Source of the DNA: Mansonella perstans
Taxonomy: Eukaryota > Nematoda > Chromadorea > Rhabditida > Onchocercidae
Length of the DNA stretch: 64,000 nucleotides
NCBI GenBank assembly: GCA_037074765.1
Contig: JBAMDO010000566.1
Location: forward strand, 1-64,000
Reading direction: 5' to 3'
Positions 12,402-23,236 of this stretch are shown here, piece by piece. A model generated the notes under the pieces. The model did not search any database, was not told where the DNA came from, and saw only the letters and a list, made by a program, of their open reading frames with translations. Positions within the stretch are counted from its first letter, which is position 1. The number at the start of each line of letters is the position of its first letter. A program made the translations under genes and the position numbers.

Positions 12402-13580
12402 AGACCGCTCAAAGTGAAGTAAATGAATTTAATAAAAAAAAGCAGAAAAATTTCTTTGCTAACCAACAGCATTAGTTCAATTACTGTATCATTGCATTTT
12501 CAAAAAACGAACAATAAGCTAAGATACTAAGATTGCATGCTCACGCAGCGGGATATTGTTTATTAAATTTTACGACACACTTCATGCAAGAACAGTACGA
12601 ACTTACATGTACATGCATTTATCACAGTAGATATTTTAATATATTCTGAATGATGTCCTAAATGTTTTGTTTCAAATTTTTCAAGATTTGAACGGTTCTA
12701 AAAATGTTTTAAAAAATTTCAACCCTTGTTATAGAAACGTAGTGAGAAATTTCACACAGCCTTTGTTTTGACTTGTTAGCTTTACTTTAGTTTGAATAAG
12801 CACTAACATTTATACATCACATTTATTGCTAAATAAACCTAAGAATACTTGCATGTATATATTAATTAGTAATAATTTAAAATAAGCGATCAAATTTTTA
12901 AAATCTCACAGAAATTTGAAATAACAGTTGGACTACGAATAATAACAGCTTTAAAAATTTACAATAATTTAAAACAAATAATAAAAACTTGAAACACTCG
13001 CAAAAGTTCAAATTAAAAAGTGAACATTTGTGATGGATGCATACTGATGTACCAATAAAGACTGAAAATTTAAAAAGAAATTAGGAGTAGAGAAGCACAA
13101 AAATTGTTACAGTAAGCGGACTCCTGGATTCTGTACAGAAAGAAAGCAAACGATGAATTCTTCTTTCTATTATATTTGCCCAGCAAATGTAATGTTATCT
13201 TATTTGTCTAATTATATCTATGATCAATGCATTTTAGTAAGATAAAACCTATGAAATTATGCCTTTTGCTAGCATTCAGATCAATGCTATTTATTATTTT
13301 CTTCCCGTCCTTTTGTTTTTATTTCACTTCTTTTTTTCTTTCGTTTTGTTCATTTACTTGTTCATAATATATTTGAGGTGTATTTCTCAAGTAATGAATT
13401 GTTCTTCCCATATTTTTATGCCAATTTTTGCCTTTGTTGAATGGCAATTTCCAGGTAATCTGTCACGCATGAAGCGGCACTTATTTCCTTCTCTATAGTT
13501 TCTTGAAGTCTTAGTCGATTCGCCAAGTCCTTTGAAACAAATGATATTTGCACAAAACGCCTAGATTTTTTTACCAATAT
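12402..13580. other. Intergenic; carries left copy of a duplication
   Basis: AT-rich DNA upstream of the kringle gene, with no supported exon. A likely trans-splice acceptor (CACTTTGAG on the minus strand) lies about 6 nt before the kringle ATG. Much of 12720-13330 is the left copy of a diverged duplication listed separately. A plus-strand open frame at 13259-13498 is low-complexity and T-rich and is not convincing. Confidence 0.5.
12720..13330. repeat. Diverged duplicated block, left copy
   Basis: Three blocks of this segment recur in the same order and orientation between 15590 and 17890. These are the TTGACTT(G/A)TTA(G/A)CTT(T/C)ACTTTAG block (12765 vs 15610), the block with AACAGTTGGA...AATAATAACAGCTTTAAAAATTT (12920 vs 16860), and the AACAAATGTTATTTGTCTAA-like block (13180 vs 17745). 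Similarity is clear by eye but interrupted by indels, so the duplication is old. No coding sequence is evident inside. Confidence 0.6.
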
Positions 13581-14045
13581 CTAGGCTCCTACCTTCAGGA
13601 CCGGTGGATTGATTACGTTAATTTCTTTATATGAAAGTAAAATCCTTTTCCAATGTGGATTTCTTCGACGAATTAATGAATTCGTTATATACATTGATTC
13701 AATCTTTTTTTGTTTATTTTGCCCGATTAAGTTTCGCTCTTTTATGGCTGTACATAATGCTGATAGGTGGAAGCCTTTACAGTAGAAGCATTGCCTTATT
13801 TTTTCTCCACAGTTACTTACGATATGGTTCGATTTCATGCATTTCAGACACGCATTAATTTCACTTATGGGCTCTATTCGTTGTTTTAAAGTTTCTGACA
13901 TTCGTCATCCCAATGGATCCTTATTACAGAAGATACAAGATCTTTTTGAACTTTTAGATATCTGGCCTTTATCTAACCTTTTCTTTTTGGCTACTGCTCT
14001 TGAGTTATCAGCACTTGGTTTAATTATTATTAGAGCCGACTTCTC
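13581..14045 (-). mobile_element. Decayed BEL/Pao retroelement gag zinc-knuckle fragment
   Basis: On the minus strand an open frame (13901-13581) carries two CCHC-like clusters, CLKCMKSNHIVSNC and CFYCKGFHLSALC. A third cysteine motif (CIFCNKD) lies just upstream. This order is typical of gag-like polyproteins of nematode BEL/Pao LTR retrotransposons. The frame shifts twice and meets stops between the first motif and the knuckles, and a lysine-rich stretch precedes them to about 14045. No protease, reverse transcriptase, integrase or LTR pair was seen, so this is a dead fragment. The family call rests on motif resemblance. Confidence 0.7.
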
Positions 14046-14484
14046 ATTCTTGATTTTCTACTATTTTGGAACTGTCAATTTATGGATCGAGTTGGTTTTT
14101 TCTCGAACTCATTACTGAAAGTTTGATTTCAACCTATGAATTGGTTTTAGTGAAATATATTTATAGTGAAATATGCCATCATTTACATTGATTTAATTAT
14201 TAATTATTAGCAATCAATCTATCCTTTATCAACAAGAATTGACTATCGGACTTATTTTGCTAAAATATTTGTAAAATGGTTAAAGAATGAATCGATTTTG
14301 AAATAAATAACACCTCTGGAAAAATTGCTAGCAAGATGAAATTGCATTTTTGCAAAAAATTTGTCTTTGAACAGATTACAACTTATGCTATTGTGTATGT
14401 GTATGCATGTGTGTATATTTAGTTATCAATGTGATGCGTTAGTTCAACGTTTTATTCTTCAATGAAAATTGATCTTAAAGAACA
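14046..14484. other. Intergenic; 3' side of Ig-like gene
   Basis: AT-rich spacer between the retroelement relic and the Ig-like gene. It holds a minus-strand AATAAA (TTTATT at 14451-14456), 29 nt past the stop of that gene, and a short GTGTATGTGTATGCATGTGTG tract near 14395. Similar TG-rich sequence recurs near 16345. No gene seen. Confidence 0.5.
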
Positions 14485-14917
14485 TTATTTGACTTCCAGG
14501 TCAATTGCTGCTGGCTTTTTTGTATCACCGTCAATAAAGAAGAAATAGGAGACAGCGTCGTCTGTTTTTAAATCTTCAATTATTAATGAGCCATTTCTGA
14601 ACGACAATCGATCGCCATATCTCTTACGCTGAAGTAATTGTTATTACGGATTGAAGCATGATGAATTTACTTCGAAATAAAAAAAGAGAAATGTTGCAAA
14701 AACTTACGCCATAATCAGTGATTTTCCCATCCTTCAAAATATGCATGCGATCTATTTGGCCAATACTAGCATTCGGAATTGCAGCCTGAACATCCATTAC
14801 TTCACTGCCAAGCTTTAATTCTGCACTATGGCCAAGTTTTGTTTGCTGCACCAGTAGTGAACTCGAACATTGTTGGAATAGCAATAGCACAGTGCAAGCA
14901 AACAGCAAAATTTTCAT
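14485..14917 (-). CDS. Small secreted immunoglobulin-fold protein (117 aa)
   Basis: Two minus-strand exons (14917-14708 and 14628-14485) with clean GTAAGT and TTCAG splice sites join in phase 0 to encode 117 residues. Residues 1 to about 20 are a strong signal peptide (LLFACTVLLLFQQC). The mature chain is one domain: KLGHSAELKLG is a likely early beta strand, and GSLIIEDLKTDDAVSYFFF matches the L-x-I-x-x-L-xx-x-D-x-x-x-Y signature of the E-F strands of immunoglobulin domains. The usual Ig cysteine pair is absent. Nematodes secrete many single-Ig-domain proteins; assignment to a named family is not possible here. An AATAAA lies 29 nt past the stop. A decayed copy of the first exon lies about 400 nt upstream on the same strand, so the locus was once a tandem pair. 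Role unknown; extracellular location is inferred from the signal peptide. Confidence 0.75.
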
Positions 14918-15317
14918 GTTTGTGGAAAGGAGTGCTTTCGAAAAAAAACAAATATTTTAAATGTATTTCATGTCAATCGCATGTTTGCGTAGAAGAAACT
15001 AAGTTTCATTTAATGAGAGGCTTCACTGGACAATCAAGCGAACTTTTGAAATTATATTTTAGAGACGATTTGTACGCGTACTTTATATTGGAGCTATTTA
15101 AGATACTAATCTTAGGATCTTAAATACTAAGCAAAAGAAAAATCCTTGAAGAGCCAACAGCTAATTTTTTTCATTTTAGCTTAATTCTTAATTAGCACAA
15201 ACTATTAACAATACGATGTGAAAGAAAAATAGATGAAAAAAATATAAAAAGAACCCGCCGTTCTTCGCTTCTGATCGTTTCATTTGATCTTTTTAAAGCT
15301 GTGGAAGGATAATTAAA

Positions 15318-15400
15318 ATAGAAAGTTGTTCGAATAACAATGCCATAGTACAAGCAGACAGAATTTTCTTATTTATAGAAGAGATTGTTTTCGAGTTTCT
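15318..15400 (-). pseudogene. Relic of first exon of the Ig-like secreted gene
   Basis: Read on the minus strand, this stretch matches the start of the Ig-like gene at 14917 base for base over most of the signal-peptide exon (for example TGCTTG(C/T)ACT(G/A)TG(C/G)). The similarity continues upstream of the start codon (TTTCATGTC and TTTCGA blocks). The ATG has become ATAAG, and no second exon follows. It is a dead duplicate of the neighbouring gene. Confidence 0.65.
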
Positions 15401-15589
15401 GATGCATTTCATGTCAAAAAACAATTGCTTTTCCCTATCAAGTTTGCAAGGTTTCCGACAAGTGATAAGAGAAGGGAGGCATTGTAAGCGTTTAATTAGT
15501 CAAAGGTCAAAATGATTACTCTCTTAATGATTTAGGCTTCGTTGTAGGCAACGATTGAGACAGCTTAAAAGGATGATTCTTCGCGTAAA

Positions 15590-17890
15590 AAATTTCATAA
15601 ACTTTTATTTTGACTTATTAACTTCACTTTAGCTTGTTCTTTTGTCGTATATCCTAAAAGTTTGTGAATAATTGCTTCAAAAGTTGGGCAATAAACTGGA
15701 TGGAGTTTAAACCAGATTCGATTTTGAATAGAAGTAAATAAGAAGATGAAAGGGAAGCGCCGAATATCATATATTTTGCAATGTATTTCTTAATGTTACA
15801 TCTTTAGCTAGAGTGAGATGATGGGTTTATAAAAAATCTTTAAATATTTCCATAAATTCCTCCTAAAATTCTGACATTTTCCATCTCAGCAATCGTTTAA
15901 AGCTATTATTTGAAAGAGTAAAATAAAAAATTATCTGAAAAATATGGGAGCAATTGAGAAAAGATATAAAAAGAATATTATCAATCGAAAGGAGATAGAA
16001 AAGGAAACAACAGGAAACAGTTCTCACAAAATTTCCTCAACTTGGCAAAACTGCAAAAAAAAATCGATTTTCTTAAAATGGATTACTTCATTTGTCATTC
16101 TTTTAACTAATCACATAAAAGTTTGAACTGCGCAGCTGTTTTGTTTCGCATTGAATCATCACTCATGTAACTTCAAACATTCCTCCGATTAGTTTAATTT
16201 TACAGAAAGTTTTAAAGACGATCGGATAAACTTACCGAAGAAATTTTGCAAATATTAAATTTGAAAAAAAAATTTGTTCTTCGTATGAATTTGTCAGTGA
16301 TAAATTTCATTTACTTGTTTTCAAGTACATTTTATACGATGTAAACATGCGTGTGTATGTGTGTATTGTGTGCGATTGATTTATTTTTATGAAAATATAT
16401 TTGAAAAGATCAGAACAACGTTTGAAATTTTTTATTTTTCAAAAATTTTTAGAAAATGCACACATTACACTTGAGGAAATCAATAACTATATACATTGAA
16501 CAAAATATTGGTAGCATAAACAAGAATTTTTTCTCTTTATTAAGCTAATATTTGCTGGAAAAACAGAACAATGATTTTGTAAGCATAATGATTGAGAGCG
16601 AGAATAGGACTAAAATTTTAACCTGTTGCGATATAAAAAATGAACAATTGTTCAGAAAGTTTTGCCTCTAATGGCAGAAGCTAGATAGTTTTAAACTTTG
16701 ATGAACTGAATAATTACCAATATTTGTGCGGCATAATCTATTTTTGCAATGATCTAAAAATATTCGCATGCATATATTGATTAATTTCAGTTTAAAATAA
16801 ACAGTGAAAATTTTAAAATTTCATAGAAATTTAAAACAAGCGGTAAATTAAAAATATGTAACAGTTGGAGAAAAATAATAACAGCTTTAAAAATTTGCGA
16901 AATTTAAAATAAATAATAAAAGACATTCATAAAGATTCAAATTAAAAAGAAAATTAAAAAAAAAAATTAGAAACAGCAAAAGCATGACACTAGCTAGTCA
17001 TTAAGAGCACATCTCTTTTACTGATAACATTGTGACACGAAATGATTGCTGAATTCATCCATTTTCATTTCATTTTTTCTTTGCTCTCAAACGATGATTT
17101 GCTTGAAGACAATCATGATTAATCCAATTTACAACTTATATAAATTTTTTAAATTAGTAATTTTTTACTAAAACATTCCTTCATTATTCATTCTAATTTT
17201 TCAACTTTTCTTCTCATTCACAGAATTTTTTTTTTTTTTCATTAATAATTTACAATAAAAGCAATAATTTAAAAGAGAAAGAAAAAAAAGGATTGTAATA
17301 AAATTAGTAAAAGTAAAAAAAAAAAAAAAAATTATACGCTAAATTGAAAATAAAAAATATTGATAGTTTACAATGTGTGATTGACAACTCAAATATATTT
17401 ATTACTGAAACGTTTAAATTTAATAATCTTAATGGATAACAGTGAATTGACCACTTCATTCAATAATTTCACTTTTCTACAAAATTAAAATTTATTATTC
17501 TATTTCGTCCCATATGAGATCAATAACAACGGGAGTTTCATATTTACGGACCGTATTTAGCAGAAACTCAAATTTTTAGCAAATTCTAGTCGAAATTTCA
17601 GTAGATTACAGTCACAATTATAGCAATTGTAATTGCTTATTTTAATTTTAATGATTGATTTGTAATGTTAAGCGCAATCTTGAGTTCTTTATAGAAAAAC
17701 AGTAAACGATAAATTTCTTTTTCTATCAAAATTATTTGTTCAACAAATGTTATTTGTCTAAATATATTTATGATTGAATGTATTTTAGTAAGAAGAAATG
17801 ATAGTTATTTGCTATGGAATTATACCTTTTTGTTGTTTATCAAATTATTGCTATTTATCATTTTCATTTTGTTCATTTACTATTTATATA
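15590..17890. repeat. Diverged duplicated block, right copy
   Basis: Colinear partner of 12720-13330, expanded by interspersed extra sequence. The best-preserved parts are 16760-16960 and 17690-17890. With the Ig-like exon relic it shows that this neighbourhood was segmentally duplicated and then decayed. Confidence 0.55.
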
Positions 17891-18379
17891 TAATTTTTTT
17901 TAAATGAAATATTTTCAAGTCATTGTTAGAATTTAAAGGAAAGAATTTTATTTTTGGAAAAAAATGTCCATACTGGAGAAGATACTTAAAGCACGAAAAG
18001 ATTTGAAAGCTGTTGAAATTACGCAAGTTTCTCTTTTCTTCTTACTCTCATAATATTTTTTTGGCAAAAGAAATTATTGAATTTTATTAATGATTAAGAA
18101 GACAATTTGATCGTAATAATAGTATGCATAGACTTTCAAAATAATTCGTTTAAATTAAACTATTTAATCGTTAAACTATTCTGTTTAAAATTATTCTAAT
18201 CATTTATTAATTTAGCTAACGGCTGTTTTATATTTGGTAAGGCAGAGTGTCCGTGTGCATTTTATGATACTTATCTTATTCACTTTACAGCCTTGTTTAG
18301 GCAGTTAGTCTTGTTTAGGCAGTTATCTTACTCACTTTACAGGCAGTTTTGTACATTATTTGTATTTTATAGGATAACA

Positions 18380-20136
18380 ATGGAAAATGGTACTGTAAAA
18401 AAAGAAAAGCGTTCAAGTAAGGGCGAATTTGTGCCTGTAGATGAAGACGACAAAATTCAAACTGGTGATGATGATGACAAAAAAGACGCGCAAGAGTTTG
18501 AAGTTGATTGCAAGAGAGAGGATAATTCGAATGATTCAAAGGAAAAGTGTTCTACAGGTCACACTTCGTTGTCCAATCGACAGATGAAAAATCGATTATA
18601 TCGACAAGCTTTGGGTTATGTAATCGATTTCAAACCTGATCTTCAGATGGCAAATGTAGCAAAGGGAATCTACCTAGGTACGTACAATATTCACAATATT
18701 ATTTTGTGTAATTTTCGTTCAGTATTAAAATTTTAACACTAATGTTGAATAAAAATCAAGTCGATATCGTTTAGAAGGTGCTGTACTTTTTAGCCGTTAC
18801 TATAATCATTATTAATTAACTTTTGCTCAGTCCATTATAAATTTGTGGGTGAATGTTCTGGAATCTCTTTACATTCTTTCCCATTACTTAAAAAAATTGT
18901 GGTAAATTTTTTAAACGCGTAGATGGACATAAATGCAGGAGAAGATAAAAATAGGAACGATATATCATTTCAGGTATTAAGCATTTTGTGCATAGGCCAT
19001 TGTACATTTCAAATTGATAGGTTTTCATTGCACAATTTGAAATTAAAAAAAAAAAAAAAAACTTTCACCTGTATTGCTGTCATTATTCATCTTCAGAATC
19101 TAAAATTTTCAATATAAAATTTGTGTGTTTCTGAAGTGATAAATTTATTATATTGTTGTAGGAAGTCAAGATGTAGCACATGATTATGATATCCTTACGG
19201 CGCATAATATTACACATATAATCAACTGTGCAACTGGTGTAGAGAATATTTTTTCTGGTACAATTAAATATCTTACATTCGATGTGTTGGATTTACCCTG
19301 GAGTAATATTGCACAGCATTTTGATAAATGCCATAAATTCATGAAGGAGGCGGTGGAAGGTGGTGGAAATGTTAGTTCTTTATTTCAAGCTGGTTTTAAA
19401 TTATGCTATTATTATGATTTTAAAAGCAGTTTAGTTTTAAATTTGTGTTTATTCTACATCAGAGCAAGTATTTCTTTTTTCTACAAATTTTGCTAGAATC
19501 AGAATTTCATAAAATTTTCCAGGTTCTTGTACATTGTAATGCTGGTGTATCGCGATCACCCACCATTGTTTTGTCATATATAATGCGATATAACAAAATG
19601 ACATTACGAGAAGCTCTGGAACACGTTAATACAATTAGAAAAGGCAATTTATTCTGATTTCCATTTTTCAGGTGTTAAAAGCACATTTGAAAAAAAAAAA
19701 AATATTTGAGATTTGGAGTTGTTTGCTTGGAGTGTAGTAGTATTTTAGTAACGTGAAGGATCATGATGATCCCTCATGTAATATGGTGTTTAATTCATTA
19801 AATTTTACATACAAATCTCTATGTATGTGAACGACCTTTTCGTAATAGGTGTACGGCAATTAATTATTCTTTTGTTCAAAGTTAACTGTTTTTTTTAACG
19901 GAAAGTTGCCGAAAATGAATTTTAATTTAGAAAATTCTACCTTGATTTTTAAAATTAAAAGATACATTATGTAAATAAAGATGGAACTGAAATACTTCTC
20001 AAATTGATTTTTGCTACGTTCATATAGCTAATATTTAAACTTTCTTTAATTTTTAGTCAGTCCAAATCCAGGTTTCATACAGCAACTGATGAAATACGAA
20101 GCGAAATTGCAGTGCGAGAGTGATGCCAACAAATAA
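18380..20136 (+). CDS. Dual-specificity protein phosphatase, DUSP19-like (235 aa)
   Basis: Four exons (18380-18677, 19162-19370, 19523-19643, 20057-20136) give 708 nt in frame. The first ~75 residues are charged and low-complexity, rich in Asp, Lys and Glu (DDDDKKD). The catalytic domain starts near residue 90 with IYLGSQDVAHDYD. DVLDLPWSN carries the likely general acid near Asp143. The active-site loop VHCNAGVSRS supplies Cys174 and Arg180 (HCx5R), followed by PTIVLSYIMRYNKM. GSQD-AHD and the LDLP segment resemble DUSP19/SKRP1, a cytosolic phosphatase linked to JNK-pathway scaffolding; that role is known for the mammalian family and only inferred here. All catalytic residues are present. 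The third intron appears to use a GC donor (AAAAG|GCAATT). The start was chosen 7 nt after a TTTTATAG trans-splice-type acceptor. A possible AATAAA lies near 20947. Confidence 0.9.
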
Positions 20137-22349
20137 CCACAATATTTGGGCATGAAGAATGCTTTTTAAATTATTATGATTAATCAAAATGTAGTTAGAG
20201 CATTAATTTGTTAAGATGAATTATTTGCTCGATTTCATTTCCATTTCTTTTCCTTTGGAATATGGCATATAGTTAATATTGTGCAATTGTTTCATTGTTT
20301 TAGAAGAAGTGATATGTACTTTATGTATGATAGGTTGGAAAAATTATCCGTGACTTGATCAGACAATGCACTTTTTGTTGAAGTTAAGGATTTATTTATA
20401 AATACGTCTAGAAAATACTGATGTATTTCTGATTCGTATTTTTAGTTAGAAATAGTTTACTTTGTGAAGGATCATGCAAAATCTTTTAATTTGGCAAAAT
20501 GAGTTGATCATTCCCAATTCAAACAAATTAAAATTTGAAATACCAACTTTACAGTCAATAATCTGATTTTAGCATTGTTTAGTGTTTCAGCACAATATTG
20601 TCAAATAATGCTTGTACGATTAGGTATTTCATAGTTTTATGCATTTCATCTAATATTTCATAGTTTTATAAATTGAATGTTAATAATAATTCCAATATTT
20701 CTTTTTGAGTTATATTTATGATATTAGATCTTACAACAGCTCCATTTTATCAGTGATAAGTTTTGTGAGTAATCTTTCATCTTTTGTTCTTATTTACATG
20801 TGCTACTTTTAAGTGATAGTTAAATTGTTTAGTTTATAGTCAGCTCAAATTTCCCACTTTATTTTGAAACGGGTATGGCAATACACGTGATACATTGTAA
20901 CATATAGATTTTCACTGAGCAGAAGTATTTGATTTTGTAAATAAAAAATAAATGAAGATGAAAATTTGAATTACTTAATGATAGTTACGAGTTACAAATA
21001 ACCCTGGCGATTTGAGCATACAACTAAATATATAGTAGTTTGCTAAAGATTATTAGAATTTGAAAAGTCGGAGAAAATTGGAAGATTTCATTTTGCGACT
21101 GCTTGCCAGAGGTCAGCTCAGTTATGTTTAAAAGTGTATTTCTGGAAGTCTGACTAAATTTCACCAGATATGATTAGTGCATGAATAATTAACCGCATGT
21201 TGACAGGGTCATAATGGGTCAATTTAAGTATATTCTTAAATAGTCTTAAGCTAATTTTGAAAATTCGAAGAATCATTCTTAGGGATTGATTTAAGAATAT
21301 TTTAAACACGAATTTATTTTGAAAAAAAGGTAAGAAAAATTAGCGTTTTTCAAGTGATTGTTTAAAGTAAAACTTTGGAAATAAATATTGAAGTACGAGG
21401 AAAGTCTACAAAGTTACACAATAGTCAATTTGAAAGGAGTTCAGTTTCGAGTCGAAATGAAATTAAATAAGCAATTATGTTTCTCGGCTTTTTCGATATT
21501 AATAATACCAATCGATGTTGGCAAATTGTGTTAAAGGATCACTATTTTTCTGTAACAATTTTCGCGGTTTACAATCTTATTTCCTTCTTTTTTTTCTTAT
21601 AATCTTATTTCCTTCCAATTTCGCGGTTTATAATCGTATTTCCTTCTTTTTTCTTTTACCTTGTTTCATTATTTCTTTTAGAAATACATATAAATATTGA
21701 AAATTTTAGATTGGTAAGCATTGTAACGAATTTCTAAATCAATTGCATGCACAGGAAGCAATGCATTTATTGACCTCAAAATTGCCGATAATTCCAAGAG
21801 GTCATAAAAGGTCATGCAATCGCGTGTAAAATGCATTTTTCTTCTGATAGCAGTATTGAAAATCTGTGATTACATTCCACAAATCACTTTTTGTTTCCCG
21901 TATTTGAATAGTTGGATGATAGATGAATGCTTTTCAACTAGAGAAATTCGATAATCGTTTTGAACGGCGTAATGATATAATGGCAATAAGAATATCAAAT
22001 TAGTGGGATTTGTCCACTGCCCACTACATTATAACATCTGTATAGCAAACCATTGGCTATTTTGTTGAAAGAAGAAAGATAATTTTACTTTTCATTTTCA
22101 TATTTCTAATTCGAGTAATTCAAAATTTTACTGTTCATCTTAAGAAATAGAGTAGAAGAAAAGGAGAAGCAGGATAACGACGATGTAATTATTTTCAAAA
22201 TTGTTCAAATATCATGAAATTGCAAAATGATTGCATTTGCTGTAAAGTTATTTCGGAAAATGTAATTTTGCTAATATCCAATACACGAAATCATGAAATA
22301 GTTCTATGCTTTATGAATTAAATCCAAGAAATATTCGAAATATTGAATT
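20137..22349. other. Intergenic between convergent 3' ends
   Basis: AT-rich DNA that includes the phosphatase 3' UTR (AATAAA candidate near 20947) and the 3' flank of the Gly/Pro-rich gene on the other strand. A short imperfect repeat of AATCTTATTTCCTTC lies at 21570-21655. I see no coding exon. Confidence 0.5.
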
Positions 22350-23125
22350 CTATAGTTTTTTCTGCAATCCACCACCACAACCAGATCGATTCAAACAACC
22401 AGGACCTACAAATTCGTAACGTTAAAATTAATGAAAATTCAAGAATGAGGAAAAGCTAGAATTTACTTCCAGAATCCAAGCCTTAATATCGATTATTTTA
22501 ACTTTGAACAGCTCATTAAATAGATCCAGCCAACTTTCTATCTGTAATAAATCTTTAAAATACATTTAAACACATAAACAAGATACCTGGAATAAACCGC
22601 TTTCTTGGATAAAACGCCGATCCGTATTTTGGGATATCATAGCCATTAAAAGAGTTGCCGTTAGTCATGAAAGGTGGATAATGATTCATCAAATATGAAT
22701 TACTGAACAAGTTCATACCCATACGGGGTATCAGCATTGGATCAAAACCTAATGTCAAGCCAAAACCACGAACTGGACCCATATATGCTACAAAACTACT
22801 TGGCTTAACTGTAGTAGTAAATGAAATATTGCACTTCTCACTTTATTCTTTATTTGATAAACAAATCAACGAATACATTAATAAGTGATTAACTTTGCAT
22901 TTAAGCGCATTGTTCATTAAAAAAAAAAAAAAAAAAAAGAAACTACAATAAACCCGACTTACGATGCAAAAGGCCAGATAAACCAGGTGGACCAGGTAAA
23001 CTAGGTAAACCAGATAAACCAGGTATTGGAAGGGCACCAAATCCTCCATATGGTGGAATAAATTGTGCTGTTGATAATTTTGAAATTGTAAACATTAGCA
23101 ATATAGATAATATGTTTGAGAACAT
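22350..23125 (-). CDS. Secreted Gly/Pro-rich protein (146 aa)
   Basis: Three minus-strand exons (23125-22963, 22808-22587, 22405-22350) join in phase to 441 nt. The signal peptide is residues 1 to about 21 (ILSILLMFTISKLSTAQ). It is followed by a short collagen-like Gly/Pro/Leu stretch (GLSGLPSLPGPPGLSG). A Gly/Phe/Met/Tyr-rich middle (MGPVRGFGLTLGFDPM, SYLMNHYPPFM) comes next, and the C terminus is small and has two cysteines (PGCLNRSGCGGG). The start was chosen at the ATG 15 nt after the acceptor TACTTTGCAG, which looks like a trans-splice site. I do not recognise the family. Composition suggests a structural extracellular or cuticle-associated protein, or a Gly-rich secreted peptide precursor. 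A regular array of ACGTAA motifs lies just upstream. Confidence 0.65.
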
Positions 23126-23160
23126 GATTACGTATGTGGACTGCAAAGTATCAACGAAAA

Positions 23161-23236
23161 GTTTACGATTAGACGTAAATTTACGATTGACGTAAGTTTA
23201 TGATGAGACGTAACTTTACGATTGACGTAAGTTTAC
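23161..23236. promoter_or_regulatory. Four-copy ACGTAA tandem array upstream of a secreted gene
   Basis: AGACGTAA (23171), TGACGTAA (23188), AGACGTAA (23206) and TGACGTAA (23223) recur every 17-18 bp inside units built from TTTACGATT and GACGTAAGTTT. TGACGTAA is a classical bZIP (ATF/CREB/PAR type) site. The array sits about 20-95 bp upstream of the presumed trans-splice acceptor of the Gly/Pro-rich gene. The repeat is seen directly; transcription-factor binding is inference. Confidence 0.5.

Larger units (their letters stand above)
14918..18379. other. Intergenic with gene relic and right duplication copy
   Basis: A 3.4-kb AT-rich region between the divergently oriented Ig-like gene (-) and phosphatase gene (+). 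It holds the Ig-like exon relic near 15.32 kb and the right copy of the duplicated block, 15.59-17.89 kb. There are A/T homopolymers near 17230 and 17320. An acceptor-like TTTTATAG at 18365-18372, 7 nt before the phosphatase ATG, is a probable trans-splice site. No intact gene seen. Confidence 0.5.

Noticed and set aside
13837..14118. 93-codon plus-strand open frame
   Set aside because: It lies antisense to the retroelement gag fragment; the minus strand carries the recognisable cysteine motifs.
18293..18379. Upstream in-frame extension of the phosphatase
   Set aside because: The TTTTATAG acceptor just before the 18380 ATG makes the internal start the better choice; the extension contains a repeated GTTTAGGCAGTTA and is not protein-like.
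23126..23146. Seven-codon upstream extension of the Gly/Pro-rich protein
   Set aside because: It would begin at a TTG inside the acceptor TTTGCAG; the ATG at 23125 gives a proper signal peptide.
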